Shown here one piece after another: positions 8,380 through 19,794 of a DNA stretch of 62,856 nucleotides (position 1 is the first letter of the stretch; each line of letters opens with the position of its first letter). The notes under the pieces are model-generated. The model saw only the letters and a list, made by a program, of their open reading frames with translations, ran no database searches and was not told the origin of the DNA. The position numbers and the translations under genes are program-made. The DNA is from Actinomycetospora chibensis (GTDB lineage: Bacteria; Actinomycetota; Actinomycetes; Mycobacteriales; Pseudonocardiaceae): positions 1 to 62,856 of the forward strand of contig NZ_JAQZAM010000027.1 of assembly GCF_028737215.1 (NCBI RefSeq). Reading direction: 5' to 3'.

Positions 8380-8963
8380 GACGTCGAGAATCCCCGCGAG
8401 AGGGCGTCGAACGCTTCCTCGACCAGCGCGCCGAGCGCGTCGGCGTCGGCCTCCGGCCGCGTGTGCCAGGCGCTGAACACCGCGCGCATCGCCGCCACCA
8501 CGGCCCGACCAAACACCTGCGCGCGCAGCCCGCCGACGTCGACGCCCCAGCGACCGGCCGCGTCGGACGCGAGGGCCTGCTCCCAGTCGCGGTAGCGCAC
8601 CGTGGCCCGGGCGGCCAGCTCCGGGACGTCCTCGATCAGCCCGAGACGCCGGCGCAGGGCGGGCAGCTCGGCGTCGGCGTAGTGGTTCACGGCCAGGAAC
8701 GCGGCGCGCGCCGCGGCCACGGGGTCGTCGCCCGGCTCGGCCGCGAGCGCACGGACGAGCCCGGCCCGTCCTTCATCGAGCTCGCCGAGCACCACGTCGA
8801 GCTTGGTCGGGAAGTACCGGAAGAACGTGCGCCGGCCGACGCCCCCGGCGACCGCGAGCTCGTCGACGGTGGTCTCGTCGAAGCCCTGCGTGGCGAACAG
8901 CTCGAGCGCCACGTCCTCGAGGCGCCGGGCCACCGGGACCCGTCGCGCGCTCCTGCTCGTCAC
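8376..8963 (-). CDS. mftR: TetR-family mycofactocin regulator MftR
   Basis: A 195-residue TetR regulator with helix-turn-helix LFATQGFDETTVDELAVAGG and GRRTFFRYFPTKLDVVL, followed by a helical ligand domain. It lies divergently next to mftA, the conserved place of MftR, which is reported to repress mft genes and respond to acyl-CoA. The GTG at 8963 follows TGGAGG by 11 bases; a GTG at 8975 overlapping that motif is an alternative. An open frame continues upstream across mftA but has no start with a ribosome site and is rejected as the N-terminus. Confidence 0.88.
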   Translation of the reverse strand: MTSRSARRVPVARRLEDVALELFATQGFDETTVDELAVAGGVGRRTFFRYFPTKLDVVLGELDEGRAGLVRALAAEPGDDPVAAARAAFLAVNHYADAELPALRRRLGLIEDVPELAARATVRYRDWEQALASDAAGRWGVDVGGLRAQVFGRAVVAAMRAVFSAWHTRPEADADALGALVEEAFDALSRGFSTS

Positions 8964-9008
8964 CCGAGTCGTCACCTCCAGAGCATCACGTACCAAGTCG
9001 CGCCCGTG

Positions 9009-9035
9009 AACGCCCCCACCGAACGGACGGGCGTT
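9009..9035. promoter_or_regulatory. Inverted repeat in the mftR-mftA intergenic region (candidate operator)
   Basis: AACGCCC (9009-9015) and GGGCGTT (9029-9035) are perfect inverted half-sites separated by 13 bases, in the 157-base gap between the divergent mftR and mftA genes. This is where an MftR operator is expected. Binding is inference. Confidence 0.4.
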
Positions 9036-9120
9036 TCCCACCCGGACAACGTCTGGCGGTGGCACCGAGTGCCGCTTAGCGTTCCCAGCGCCCGAGGCAC
9101 CCGCTGGTGAGGAGGACGCG

Positions 9121-9198
9121 ATGGAGGAGAACGAGGAACTGGTCGAGGAGACCCTCGTCGAAGAGGTCTCGATCGACGGCATGTGCGGCGTCTACTGA
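9121..9198 (+). CDS. mftA: Mycofactocin precursor peptide MftA
   Basis: A 25-residue peptide starting MEENEELVEE and ending IDGMCGVY, the invariant MftA tail. The terminal Val-Tyr pair is the substrate: MftC with MftB decarboxylates the tyrosine and cross-links it to valine, MftE then releases the modified dipeptide, and later steps give the redox cofactor. An ideal ribosome site GAGGAGG precedes the ATG. The stop overlaps the mftB start as TGATG. The peptide is shorter than some MftA homologues of about 30 residues but complete in its core. Confidence 0.97.
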   Translation: MEENEELVEETLVEEVSIDGMCGVY

Positions 9199-9542
9199 TG
9201 ACGACGACGGCGGCGGGGGCCGGTCCCAAGGCGGCCCCCGCCGGCGTCGACGACTTCGACGCGGACGCCCCGTACCGGATCTCCGGTTCGGTGTCCGTGC
9301 GCCCGGAGTCGTTCGGCGCCCTGGTCTACGACTTCCACACCCGTCGGCTGTCGTTCCTCAAGACCCGTGCGCTCGTGCGGGTCGTCGAGGCCCTCGCCGA
9401 CCAGCCCGACGTCCACGGCGCCCTCGAGGTGGCCGAGGTTCCCGCGCACCAGCGGCAGCAGTACCTCAAGGCCCTCGCCGGCCTCGCGAAGGCGGGCACG
9501 ATCCAGCCCCGCTCCACCACCGAGGGGGACACCACCTCATGA
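9198..9542 (+). CDS. mftB: Mycofactocin peptide chaperone MftB
   Basis: A 114-residue protein of the RiPP recognition element type, which binds the MftA leader and delivers it to MftC. Conserved-looking sequence runs from YRISGSVSVRPESFGALVYD through RRLSFLKTRALVRVVEAL. It starts inside the mftA stop (TGATG) and its own stop overlaps the mftC ATG (ATGA), so the three genes are translationally coupled. The first 20 residues are Ala/Gly-rich and probably disordered. Confidence 0.95.
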   Translation: MTTTAAGAGPKAAPAGVDDFDADAPYRISGSVSVRPESFGALVYDFHTRRLSFLKTRALVRVVEALADQPDVHGALEVAEVPAHQRQQYLKALAGLAKAGTIQPRSTTEGDTTS

Positions 9543-10759
9543 AGCTCGTCGAGCACTTCGTCGAAGGCCTGACCTCCCCGATCTGCCTGACCTGGGAGCT
9601 CACCTACGCCTGCAACCTGTCCTGCGTGCACTGCCTGTCCAGCTCGGGACGGCGCGACCCGAACGAGCTGTCGACCGACGAGGCCAAGGCCGTCATCGAC
9701 GAGCTGCAGCGCATGCAGGTCTTCTACGTCAACATCGGCGGCGGCGAGCCGACCGTGCGCAGCGACTTCTGGGAGCTGCTCGACTACGCGATCGCCCACG
9801 ACGTCGGCGTCAAGTTCTCCACCAACGGTGTGAAGCTGGACAAGGCACGGGCCGCCCAGCTCGCCGCCACCGACTACGTCGACGTCCAGATCTCCCTCGA
9901 CGGCGCGACGGCCGAGGTCAACGATCACGTCCGCGGCCCGGGCTCGTACGCCACGGCGATCCGCGCGATGGAGAACCTCTACGAGGCGGGCTTCGGCCAG
10001 TTCAAGATCAGCGTGGTCGTCACCCGCCACAACGTCGACCAGCTCGACGACTTCAAGGCGATCGCGGACCGCTACGGCGCCCAGCTGCGGATCACCCGCT
10101 TCCGCCCGTCCGGACGCGGCGCCGACTCGTGGGACGAGCTGCACCCCACCCGCGAGCAGCAGCGCCAGCTCTACGACTGGCTCGTCGCGCGCGGCGAGGA
10201 CGTCCTCACCGGCGACTCGTTCTTCCACCTCTCCGCGTTCGGCGAGGAGCTGCCCGGGCTCAACCTGTGCGGCGCCGGGCGCGTGGTGTGCCTGATCGAC
10301 CCGGTCGGCGACGTCTACGCCTGCCCGTTCGCCATCCACGAGCAGTTCCTCGCCGGCAACGTCCGCTCCGAGGGCGGGTTCACGACCGTCTGGCAGGACA
10401 GCGAGCTGTTCGCGGAGCTGCGCGGGCCGCAGTCGGGGGGCGCGTGCACGAAGTGCTCGCACTACGACGCCTGCCAGGGCGGTTGCATGGCTGCGAAGTT
10501 CTTCACCGGTCTGCCGCTCGACGGGCCCGACCCGGAGTGCGTGCTCGGCAACGGCGAGCGCGAGCTGGCGAAGCTGGAGATGGACGCGGTGATCCCCAAG
10601 CCCTCGCTGGACCACTCGCACCGGACCAGCCCGCAGAAGAAGGACGCCGGCGGCCCGGTGCCGCTGACGTTGTCGGTGCGCCGTCCTGACCGGGCGTGCG
10701 ACTCCGACCCGCTGGCCGGGGAGGGCACCCGCCTGCCCGCCGGCATCCGGGTGGGCTGA
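9539..10759 (+). CDS. mftC: Mycofactocin radical SAM maturase MftC
   Basis: A 406-residue radical SAM/SPASM enzyme. The SAM cluster motif is CNLSCVHC (CxxxCxxC) near residue 25, followed by NIGGGEPTVR. The auxiliary-cluster cysteines are in CGAGRVVCLIDPVGDVYAC and CTKCSHYDACQGGC. It decarboxylates the C-terminal tyrosine of MftA and forms the Val-Tyr carbon-carbon bond. In most producers mftD follows mftC; here a hairpin and an alpha/beta hydrolase follow and mftD is absent. The C-terminal extension of about 45 residues, rich in Pro and Arg, is in line with other MftC proteins. Confidence 0.97.
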   Translation: MKLVEHFVEGLTSPICLTWELTYACNLSCVHCLSSSGRRDPNELSTDEAKAVIDELQRMQVFYVNIGGGEPTVRSDFWELLDYAIAHDVGVKFSTNGVKLDKARAAQLAATDYVDVQISLDGATAEVNDHVRGPGSYATAIRAMENLYEAGFGQFKISVVVTRHNVDQLDDFKAIADRYGAQLRITRFRPSGRGADSWDELHPTREQQRQLYDWLVARGEDVLTGDSFFHLSAFGEELPGLNLCGAGRVVCLIDPVGDVYACPFAIHEQFLAGNVRSEGGFTTVWQDSELFAELRGPQSGGACTKCSHYDACQGGCMAAKFFTGLPLDGPDPECVLGNGERELAKLEMDAVIPKPSLDHSHRTSPQKKDAGGPVPLTLSVRRPDRACDSDPLAGEGTRLPAGIRVG

Positions 10760-10813
10760 CCCGCTCCACCGAACGCCGGTCGCGACCGCGGTGCTTGCCC
10801 GCGCGCGACCGGT

Positions 10814-10845
10814 GGGCCGGTCCGGGCACCCGCCCGGGCCGGCCC
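10814..10845 (+). terminator. Terminator after mftC
   Basis: GGGCCGGTCCGGGC (10814-10827) pairs with 10832-10845 over 14 bp with one G-U pair and a 4-base loop. It lies 54 bases after the mftC stop and closes the mftABC operon. Confidence 0.65.
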
Positions 10846-10911
10846 CCCCACGTACGCAGTTCCCGCCGCCGAGGTCCCTCCGCCCCAGGCGGGCGCGCGA
10901 CCCTGACGGGC

Positions 10912-11742
10912 ATGCCCACGATCACGGCCAACGGCACCACGCTCTACTACGAGCTCCGGGGCGACGGCCCGCCGCTGATGTTCATCTCGGGTGGCCCGGG
11001 TGACGCCGGCTTCTGGCCCGAGGTCGCCGACGCCCTGGCGGACGAGTACACGGTGCTGAGCTACGACCGTCGCGGCAACTCGCGCAGCCCCCGCCCGGAG
11101 CACTGGACCGAGGCGCCGACGGACGAGCAGGCCGACGACGCCGCCGCGTTGCTGGAGGCGCTCGGTCTGGCACCCGCCGTGGTCCACGGGCACAGCGCCG
11201 GCGGGATCATCCTGGCGAACCTCGCACTGCGGCGCCCCGACGTGCTGCGGGGCGCCGTCTTCCACGAACCGGCCTTCGTGGTCACGCCGGGCGCGCAGGA
11301 GACGTTCGCCGCACTCCAGGAGCGCCTCGGCGCCGCCATGGCGCAGGGCGGGCTGTCGCGGGCCATGGAGATGTTCCTGCGCTGGGCCGACGGGGACGCG
11401 GGGTACGAGTCCCTCGATCCCGACTTCCGTGAGCGGATGCTCGGCGACGGCGAGGTCCTCTTCGGTCTCGAGATGAGATCGGCGCTGAGCAGCATGCCCA
11501 CGTCCGACCAGCTCGCGTCGATCGCGGTGCCCTGCGTCGTCGTCGCGGGCAGGGAGAACCGGGATCCCGCGGCGACCCATCACTGGGCGTACGAGGCGGC
11601 GCAGTGGGCGGCCGAGGCCCTGGACGCCCCGCTCGTGGAGATGCCCGGCGCCCACGGATCGATGATCACCCACCCCGAGGCCTTCGTGGCGACGATGCGC
11701 CCGGTCCTGAGTCGCCTCGCCGCCTCGCAGGTCGACGCCTGA
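10912..11742 (+). CDS. Alpha/beta-fold hydrolase
   Basis: A 276-residue hydrolase with the oxyanion-hole region FISGGPGDAGFW, the nucleophile elbow GHSAGG near residue 94 and a terminal histidine in PGAHGS. The fold and size fit esterase, epoxide hydrolase or lactonase subgroups; the substrate cannot be assigned. It stands alone after the mft terminator, and no strong ribosome site precedes the ATG. Cytosolic, with no signal peptide. Confidence 0.85.
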   Translation: MPTITANGTTLYYELRGDGPPLMFISGGPGDAGFWPEVADALADEYTVLSYDRRGNSRSPRPEHWTEAPTDEQADDAAALLEALGLAPAVVHGHSAGGIILANLALRRPDVLRGAVFHEPAFVVTPGAQETFAALQERLGAAMAQGGLSRAMEMFLRWADGDAGYESLDPDFRERMLGDGEVLFGLEMRSALSSMPTSDQLASIAVPCVVVAGRENRDPAATHHWAYEAAQWAAEALDAPLVEMPGAHGSMITHPEAFVATMRPVLSRLAASQVDA

Positions 11743-11839
11743 CCCGACCCGATCAACGGGTTGCATCCCTTGCGAGGGGTGATCGGTCCGGATGCACCCA
11801 CTTTCGATCCGATCCCGTGGCCGACACGGATGACGGTGC

Positions 11840-12169
11840 ATGACCGGGTCATCACAGTCCGCGCCCGAGCCCCTGGCCGCCCTGCCGTTGCTGGCGGAGG
11901 CCGGGGTCAGCGTCTACTGGGTGCCGCTCGACGGGCGGACGGCCTGGGTGGCCGACGCGGACACCCGCCAGGTGTGGATCTCCCGCGCGATCCCGCGGGA
12001 GGCGTTGCTGCGCCATCTCGTCGAGGCGCTGCAGTTCCTCGACGACGGGGCCGGGTCGGATCCGGACGAGGCCGCGGTGCCGGATCTGCGCCTGGTCCAC
12101 TCGACGGATCGCGTCGAGCGCCGCTCGCGTCGCCGGCCGCCGTCGTTGGGTGTCGTCGCCGACGGGTGA
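11840..12169 (+). CDS. Hypothetical protein, 109 residues
   Basis: No family is recognised. The middle (VYWVPLDGRTAWVADADTRQ, then VWISRAIPREALLRHLVEAL) reads like a compact alpha/beta domain. The C-terminus is Arg-rich and looks disordered. Codon third positions are strongly G/C, as in real genes here. It lies alone, 90 bases before the convergent LysR stop. It could be a small regulatory or protease-like domain, but no catalytic motif is seen. Confidence 0.55.
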   Translation: MTGSSQSAPEPLAALPLLAEAGVSVYWVPLDGRTAWVADADTRQVWISRAIPREALLRHLVEALQFLDDGAGSDPDEAAVPDLRLVHSTDRVERRSRRRPPSLGVVADG

Positions 12170-12259
12170 GGTCCGGGGCGCTCGGCGCTGGATCGTGGCG
12201 GGGCCCGGCCGCCCCCGACGGGCCGCTCCGCGAGGTCGATCGCGTCCTCGCGGCCCGAG

Positions 12260-13135
12260 TCAGGCCGGGCGCCACCCCAGCGTCTCGTCGGCGAGCAGAT
12301 GGCCGACGAGCAGTTCGGTGCTGGCGGTGGCGTCGGGGTGGGTGACGACGTGCCAGGGCCGCGAGATCGGGACCCCCGCCATCGGCAGCTCCACCAGCGC
12401 TCCCTCCGCGAGCAGACGGGCGACGCCCTCGCGCGCCACCAGCGTCACCCCGAGCCCGGCCCGTGCCGCGGCGATCGTCGCGCCGTGCGACCCCATGATC
12501 AGCTGCGACGTCGCGCCGGGCAGGTCCTCGAGCAGGCTCGTGAGCGTCGTGCGGATGCCCGACCCGTGCTCGCGCAACAGCCAGGTGGCGCCGGCGGGGT
12601 CGAACCCGTCGTCCGCCCCGGGCGCGCCGACGACCGTGAGCGTGTTGTCCCGCACCGCCCGCACGCGCGCCGGGAGGTCGCCCGGCGGGCTGCCGGCGAC
12701 GACGACGTCGACCTCGTGGTGGCGCAGCATCGGCCACACCACCGCACTCGGGGCGACCTCGACGCCGAGGGTGACGTCCGGCTGGCGGGCGCGGAACGAC
12801 GCCAGCATCGCGGGGAGCAGGTGCTCGCCCGCCGTGGTCACCGCGCCCAGGCGTACGTGGCCGCGGCGCGGGTCGGCCTCGCTCCGGGCGGCGGCGGTGG
12901 CCTCGTCGAGCAGGCCGAGGATCCGGCGGGCGTAGCCCGCGTAGCGCGCGCCGGCGGCGGTGAGGCGCACGCCGCGCCCCTCCTTCTCGAGAAGCGCGAC
13001 GCCGATCTCCTCGCCCAGCGCCCGGACCGCGGCGGAGACGGTGGACTCGGTGACCACGAGGGCCGACGCGGCCGCGCGCACCGACCCGTGGTCGGCGAGG
13101 GCGACGAACGCCCGCAGGCGCGCGGTGGTGGTCAC
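12260..13135 (-). CDS. cbbR: LysR-family regulator, probable CbbR
   Basis: A 291-residue LysR regulator with an N-terminal helix-turn-helix (RLRAFVALADHGSVRAAASA and ALVVTESTVSAAVRALGEEI) and a C-terminal effector domain. CbbR proteins activate Calvin-cycle operons in response to metabolites. The gene follows cbbX by 61 bases in the same direction, whereas cbbR is usually divergent from cbbL, so the CbbR role is inferred from location. A TAGGGT box 8 bases before the GTG start indicates a separate leaderless transcript. That box lies in the palindromic element separating it from cbbX. Confidence 0.75.
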   Translation of the reverse strand: MTTTARLRAFVALADHGSVRAAASALVVTESTVSAAVRALGEEIGVALLEKEGRGVRLTAAGARYAGYARRILGLLDEATAAARSEADPRRGHVRLGAVTTAGEHLLPAMLASFRARQPDVTLGVEVAPSAVVWPMLRHHEVDVVVAGSPPGDLPARVRAVRDNTLTVVGAPGADDGFDPAGATWLLREHGSGIRTTLTSLLEDLPGATSQLIMGSHGATIAAARAGLGVTLVAREGVARLLAEGALVELPMAGVPISRPWHVVTHPDATASTELLVGHLLADETLGWRPA

Positions 13136-13142
13136 GCGCGCC

Positions 13143-13198
13143 GACCCTATGTGAGCGAACTTCGGGCCTATAGCCCCGAAGTTCGCTCACATGGGGTC
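13143..13198. repeat. Large palindromic element between cbbX and the LysR gene
   Basis: Arms 13149-13166 and 13175-13192 are perfectly complementary (ATGTGAGCGAACTTCGGG and its complement), with centre CCTATAGC. The pairing extends to 13143 and 13198 with one G-T pair, giving 24-base arms. About 43 of 48 bases match the element at 33012-33058. It fills the gap between the cbbX stop and the LysR start, so it may end the cbb transcript; its left end also holds the LysR -10 box. Confidence 0.75.
13144..13149 (-). promoter_or_regulatory. Leaderless -10 box (TAGGGT) of the LysR gene
   Basis: On the minus strand TAGGGT is followed by 8 bases and the GTG start, the spacing for transcription beginning at the start codon. 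It supports the GTG at 13135. Confidence 0.5.
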
Positions 13199-14192
13199 AG
13201 TCAGCGCGGTGGCCGCCTGCGAAGACGCGGCTGGCGCGGAGGTCGGGGGCCTCGAGGGTCGTGAGGTCCGCGAGGCCGACCTCGGTGTCCCCGCCCTCGC
13301 CGAGACGCCGTGCCTGGCGCATCCGGGCGCGGTCGAGGGCGTTGCGCACGCTGCGGGCGCCCGCGAACCACGGTTGCTCGCGACGCCGCTCCAGGTACTC
13401 GTGGAGTGCGATGTACGCCTCGGACGAGAAACGCAGCCCCTGGTCGGCGACCATGCCCTCGGCGATGGTCACCAGCTCGTCGGCCGTGAAGTCCGGGAAG
13501 TCGACGTGGTGCGCGACCCGGCTCTGCATCCCCGGGTTGGCCTCGAAGAACGTGGCCATGCGGTCGGCGTAGCCGGCGAGGACGACGACGAGGTCGTCGC
13601 GGTGGTCCTCCATCGCCTGCAGGAGGATCTCGATCGCCTCCCCGCCGTAGTCCCGCTCGTTGCCCGGGCGGTGCAGGTAGTACGCCTCGTCGACGAACAG
13701 CACGCCGCCCCGGGCCTTGCCGACGATCTCCTTGGTCTTCGGCGCGGTGTGCCCGACGTACTCGCCGACGAGGTCGTCGCGCGTGGCCGTCACCACGTGG
13801 CCGCGGCGCAGGAAGCCGAGGCCCGTCAGCAGCTCGCCGATCCGCTGCGCGACCGTCGTCTTGCCGGTGCCCGGGTTGCCGGTGAAGCACATGTGCAGGG
13901 TCGGCCGGTCGGCGGTGATCCCGAACCGCTCCCGGACGCGGTCGACCACCAGCAGCGCCGCGAGCTCGCGCAGCCGATCCTTCACCGGCGCCAGCCCGAC
14001 CAGCTCGCGGTCGAGGGCGTCGAGGACGTCGTCGACCCCGGCCTCGCGGCGGACCTCGCCCAGGTCGACGGTGTCGTCGGGCGCGAGCGCCTCCTCGTCC
14101 CGTCGGCGTTCCTCGGCCTCCGCCGCCGTCTCGTCGGAGACGGCGGCCGAGCGACCCGAGGTCCCGAACGAGGTCCGTCCGTCAGCGGCCAT
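13197..14192 (-). CDS. cbbX: Red-type RuBisCO activase CbbX
   Basis: A 331-residue AAA+ protein with Walker [10 protein letters not shown], Walker [11 protein letters not shown] and arginine-rich sensor regions. CbbX hexamers pull on the C-terminus of the red-type large subunit to release inhibitory sugar phosphates. Its presence marks the RuBisCO as red-type. The ATG at 14192 overlaps the end of cbbS by 11 bases, so translation is coupled. The first 40 residues are acidic and probably flexible. Confidence 0.95.
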   Translation of the reverse strand: MAADGRTSFGTSGRSAAVSDETAAEAEERRRDEEALAPDDTVDLGEVRREAGVDDVLDALDRELVGLAPVKDRLRELAALLVVDRVRERFGITADRPTLHMCFTGNPGTGKTTVAQRIGELLTGLGFLRRGHVVTATRDDLVGEYVGHTAPKTKEIVGKARGGVLFVDEAYYLHRPGNERDYGGEAIEILLQAMEDHRDDLVVVLAGYADRMATFFEANPGMQSRVAHHVDFPDFTADELVTIAEGMVADQGLRFSSEAYIALHEYLERRREQPWFAGARSVRNALDRARMRQARRLGEGGDTEVGLADLTTLEAPDLRASRVFAGGHRAD

Positions 14193-14646
14193 GGCCGTTG
14201 CTCCGGGCGCCGCGACCCGAGTCCGCGCGTCCGTACCGCTGTCCCGACGGACGGTCGGTGGCGTACGCGTGGGTGGTGTACGCGATCTGGCGGTCCTTGC
14301 CCTCCTGGCGCTCCAGGCGGAAGCCCGGCTCCTCGGACGGCCGGTTGACCAGGAACGACAGCGCGACGGTCTGGCGCCCCAGCGAGGCGTCGTACGCGAT
14401 GACCCGGACGTAGTGCTCCGGGTGCTCCTCGCGGCAGGCGCGGACCTCGTCGAGCAGGGCCGCCGGGTCCTGCAGGTCGAACATCGGCAGGCCCCACATC
14501 TCCCAGTAGGTGTTGCGGGGATGCGGGTCGTCGGTGAACTCGATCGACAGCGGCCACTCGTGGGCGAGCGCGTAGTCGATCTGGAGCCGGATCTCGTCGT
14601 CGGTGAGGTCCGGCAGGAACGAGAAGGTGCCCTGGGTGATGCGCAC
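14182..14646 (-). CDS. cbbS: RuBisCO small subunit
   Basis: A 154-residue small subunit starting [19 protein letters not shown] with the conserved [14 protein letters not shown]. It carries the C-terminal hairpin extension ([20 protein letters not shown]) that lines the central pore in red-type enzymes. A further 15-residue Gly/Arg tail is additional. It follows cbbL by 10 bases. Together with the large subunit it forms the L8S8 enzyme that carboxylates ribulose 1,5-bisphosphate. Confidence 0.96.
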   Translation of the reverse strand: MRITQGTFSFLPDLTDDEIRLQIDYALAHEWPLSIEFTDDPHPRNTYWEMWGLPMFDLQDPAALLDEVRACREEHPEHYVRVIAYDASLGRQTVALSFLVNRPSEEPGFRLERQEGKDRQIAYTTHAYATDRPSGQRYGRADSGRGARSNGHGR

Positions 14647-14656
14647 GGGATCCTCC

Positions 14657-17348
<2,692 letters not shown>

Positions 17349-17352
<4 letters not shown>

Positions 17353-18026
17353 CGGAACACCCCCTCGCGCAGCGCGGCCGCGACGGCCGCGGTGCGGTCC
17401 GGGACCTGCAGCTTGCGCAGCAGCGAGCGGACGTGGCTCTTGACCGTCTCGTCGCCGATGACGAGCTGGCCCGCGATGGCCCGGTTGCTGTGGCCCGCGA
17501 CGAGCAGGGCGAGGACCTCGCTCTCGCGCTGGGTCAGTCCCAGGTGCGCGCCGGGCCAGAACTCGTCGCGCTCCATCCGGGCCGCCGACGCCGCCGCCCG
17601 CCCGGCCATCGTCGCGTCGACGACGGTCGTCCCCGTGGCGGCGAGCTCGAGGTGGCGCACGAGCTCCTCGCCGCCCATGTGCTTGAGCAGGTAGCCCGCC
17701 GCGCCCGCGCGCAGCGCCTGGTAGAGGTACTGCTCGTCGTCGTACACCGAGAGCAGCACCACCTTCTGGTCCGGCGCCCGCTCGGCCAGCGTGCGGCACA
17801 GATCCAGCCCGCTGTCGCCGCGCAGGCGCACGTCGCAGAGCACGATGTCGGGGGTCAGCGAGAGGGCGACGTCGAGGGCCTCCTCGGCGCCGTTCGCGGT
17901 GCCGACCACACGGACCCGGCCGGCGAACGGCGTGAGCATGGCCTTGAGGCCGACGAGGACCATCTCGTGGTCGTCCACCACGACCACCCGCAACGGACCG
18001 GACTGCTGCGCCGTGGTCCCGGTCAT
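17349..18026 (-). CDS. NarL-family response regulator
   Basis: A 225-residue two-domain regulator: receiver with acidic pocket VVVDDHEM and phospho-acceptor Asp in VLCDVRLRG, then a LuxR helix-turn-helix (LTQRESEVLALLVAGHSNRA with DETVKSHVRSLLRKL). It is the partner of the GAF kinase. TAGGGT six bases before the ATG indicates a leaderless transcript. This promoter faces the phosphoribulokinase gene and may drive the whole regulator-kinase-cbbLSX run. Confidence 0.94.
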
Positions 18027-18032
18027 CCGTCC

Positions 18033-18038
18033 ACCCTA
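18033..18038 (-). promoter_or_regulatory. Leaderless -10 box (TAGGGT) of the response regulator gene
   Basis: TAGGGT on the minus strand is followed by 6 bases and the ATG at 18026. It is the only promoter-like signal at the head of the regulator-kinase-RuBisCO run. Confidence 0.5.
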
Positions 18039-18126
18039 TGGCTGTTCTCCCCCGTACCACCCCCCGTCGCGGGGGAGAGGTGAACGGCGCGTCGCCCTAG
18101 CGTCGGTGCCGACGAGAGGAGACCTC

Positions 18127-19071
18127 GTGCCCGACAAGTCCTTGCGCATGCGGCGCGCCGGCGGTGACGGCCTGGTCACGCGGCCGGTGATGCTCGCGAT
18201 CGCCGGTGACAGCGCCGCCGGCAAGACGACGATGACCCGCGGGCTCGTCGAGGCTCTCGGTCCCGATCGGTGCGTATCGCTGTGCACCGACGACTACCAC
18301 CGCTACGACCGGGAGGAGCGCAAGGAACTGCCGTTCACGGCGCTCCACCCGGACTGCAACCACCTCGACATCATGGAGCAGCACCTGCAGCTGCTCGCGA
18401 CGGGCAACCCGGTGCTCAAGCCGGTGTACGACCACGCGACGGGCGAGCTCGTGCGTCCCGAGCTGGTCGAGCCGGCCGAGTTCGTCATCGTCGAGGGGCT
18501 CTTCCCGCTCTGGAGCAAGCTCTCGCGGGCGTGCTTCGACGTCACCGTGTTCCTCGACCCGCCCGAGGAGATCCGGCGCGGATGGAAGGTCGCGCGCGAC
18601 ACGAGCAAGCGCGGCTACACGCAGGAGAAGGTGCTCGCCGAGCTCGAGCGTCGCGAGGAGGAGTCCGCGGCGTACATCCGCCCGCAGCGCCAGAACGCCG
18701 ACCTCGTCGTCCGGTTCGCGCCGATCGAGGGCCGTGACGACCCCGCAGGCACGTCCCTGTCGGCGTCGCTGATGATGCGCCCGACCATCGACCACCCCGA
18801 CCTGACCGACGTGCTGCAGTCCGGGCTCTCCCGCGCGATGCACCTCAAGCTCGAGCGCGACCCCGACGGCCGCCCCGTCGAGACCCTCCACGTCCACGGC
18901 TACGTGCCACGGGAGGAGAGCCTCGGGGTGGAGAAGGCGATCTGGTCGGCGCTCGGCGCGCCCGACACCGAGACCCCGGAGTGCCTCGGGCGCCTCGGCG
19001 ACGCCCGCAGCGAGCCGCTGGCGATCGCCCAGCTCCTGCTGCTCTACCACCTGACGGACGCGGCCCGGTGA
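18127..19071 (+). CDS. cbbP: Phosphoribulokinase
   Basis: A 314-residue kinase with P-loop AGDSAAGKTTM, the substrate-side CTDDYHRYDREERKELPFT and DCNHLDIM, and EGLFPLW. It phosphorylates ribulose 5-phosphate to ribulose 1,5-bisphosphate, the RuBisCO substrate. It is divergent from the RuBisCO run and shares GTGA with the next gene. The GTG at 18127 follows GAGGAG. TAGCGT near 18099 may be its -10 box, giving a short leader. Confidence 0.93.
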   Translation: MPDKSLRMRRAGGDGLVTRPVMLAIAGDSAAGKTTMTRGLVEALGPDRCVSLCTDDYHRYDREERKELPFTALHPDCNHLDIMEQHLQLLATGNPVLKPVYDHATGELVRPELVEPAEFVIVEGLFPLWSKLSRACFDVTVFLDPPEEIRRGWKVARDTSKRGYTQEKVLAELERREEESAAYIRPQRQNADLVVRFAPIEGRDDPAGTSLSASLMMRPTIDHPDLTDVLQSGLSRAMHLKLERDPDGRPVETLHVHGYVPREESLGVEKAIWSALGAPDTETPECLGRLGDARSEPLAIAQLLLLYHLTDAAR

Positions 19072-19790
19072 ACGCCGTGACGCACCTCCCGGCCGCCGTG
19101 GTGTTCGACGTCGACGGCACCCTCGCCGAGACCGAGCGCGACGGTCACCGGGTCGCGTTCAACGAGGCCTTCGCGCAGCACGGCGTGGACCTGCGGTGGG
19201 ACGTCGAGCGCTACCGCGAGCTGCTGGTGGTCACCGGCGGGCGCCGGCGGGTCGCCTACGCACTGCGCCAGGAGGGCGTCCCGGCGGCCGAGGCCGACGA
19301 GATCGCCGCGCGCGTCCACCGGACGAAGACCGAGCTGTTCGTCGACATCGTCCGGCGCGGGGAGATCGACCCCCGGCCGGGCCTGCCCGAGCTCCTCGAC
19401 GACCTGCGCTCCCACGGGGTGCGGATCGCGGTCGCGACCACCGGGCGACGCGCGTGGGTGGAGCCGCTGCTCGCCCACCTGATCGGCGCGGACACCGCCG
19501 AGGTCGTCATCTGCGGGGACGACGTCGCCGCGCTCAAGCCCGACCCCGCGGCCTACCTGCTCGCCCTGTCGCGCCTGGGTGTGGACGCCACGTGGACGGT
19601 GGCGGTGGAGGACTCCGGGCCCGGGCTGCGTGCGGCCCTGGCCGCCGGGATGGCGACGGTGGTGATCACCAACGACGACACCGCAGGCCACGACGTCACC
19701 GGCGCCGCGATCGTGCGGGAGGCCTTCGACCGGCCGACCCCGCTCACCGCGGCCTGCCTGGCCGAGGCCCTCGCGGCGGTCCGTTCGTAG
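19068..19790 (+). CDS. cbbY: HAD phosphatase of the CbbY type
   Basis: A 240-residue HAD hydrolase with motif I FDVDGTLAETE, motif II VATTG and motif III/IV KPDP...VEDSGPG. CbbY removes xylulose 1,5-bisphosphate, a misfire inhibitor of RuBisCO, which fits its coupling to phosphoribulokinase by a GTGA overlap. Sequence alone does not exclude another sugar phosphate. It ends 4 bases from the stop of the convergent Hsp70-like gene. Confidence 0.9.
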   Translation: MNAVTHLPAAVVFDVDGTLAETERDGHRVAFNEAFAQHGVDLRWDVERYRELLVVTGGRRRVAYALRQEGVPAAEADEIAARVHRTKTELFVDIVRRGEIDPRPGLPELLDDLRSHGVRIAVATTGRRAWVEPLLAHLIGADTAEVVICGDDVAALKPDPAAYLLALSRLGVDATWTVAVEDSGPGLRAALAAGMATVVITNDDTAGHDVTGAAIVREAFDRPTPLTAACLAEALAAVRS

Positions 19791-19794
19791 ACCC

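Noticed and set aside
8964..9182. N-terminal extension of MftR running across mftA
   Set aside because: The extension is Ser-rich antisense of mftA, without a ribosome site; the GTG at 8963 matches TetR length.
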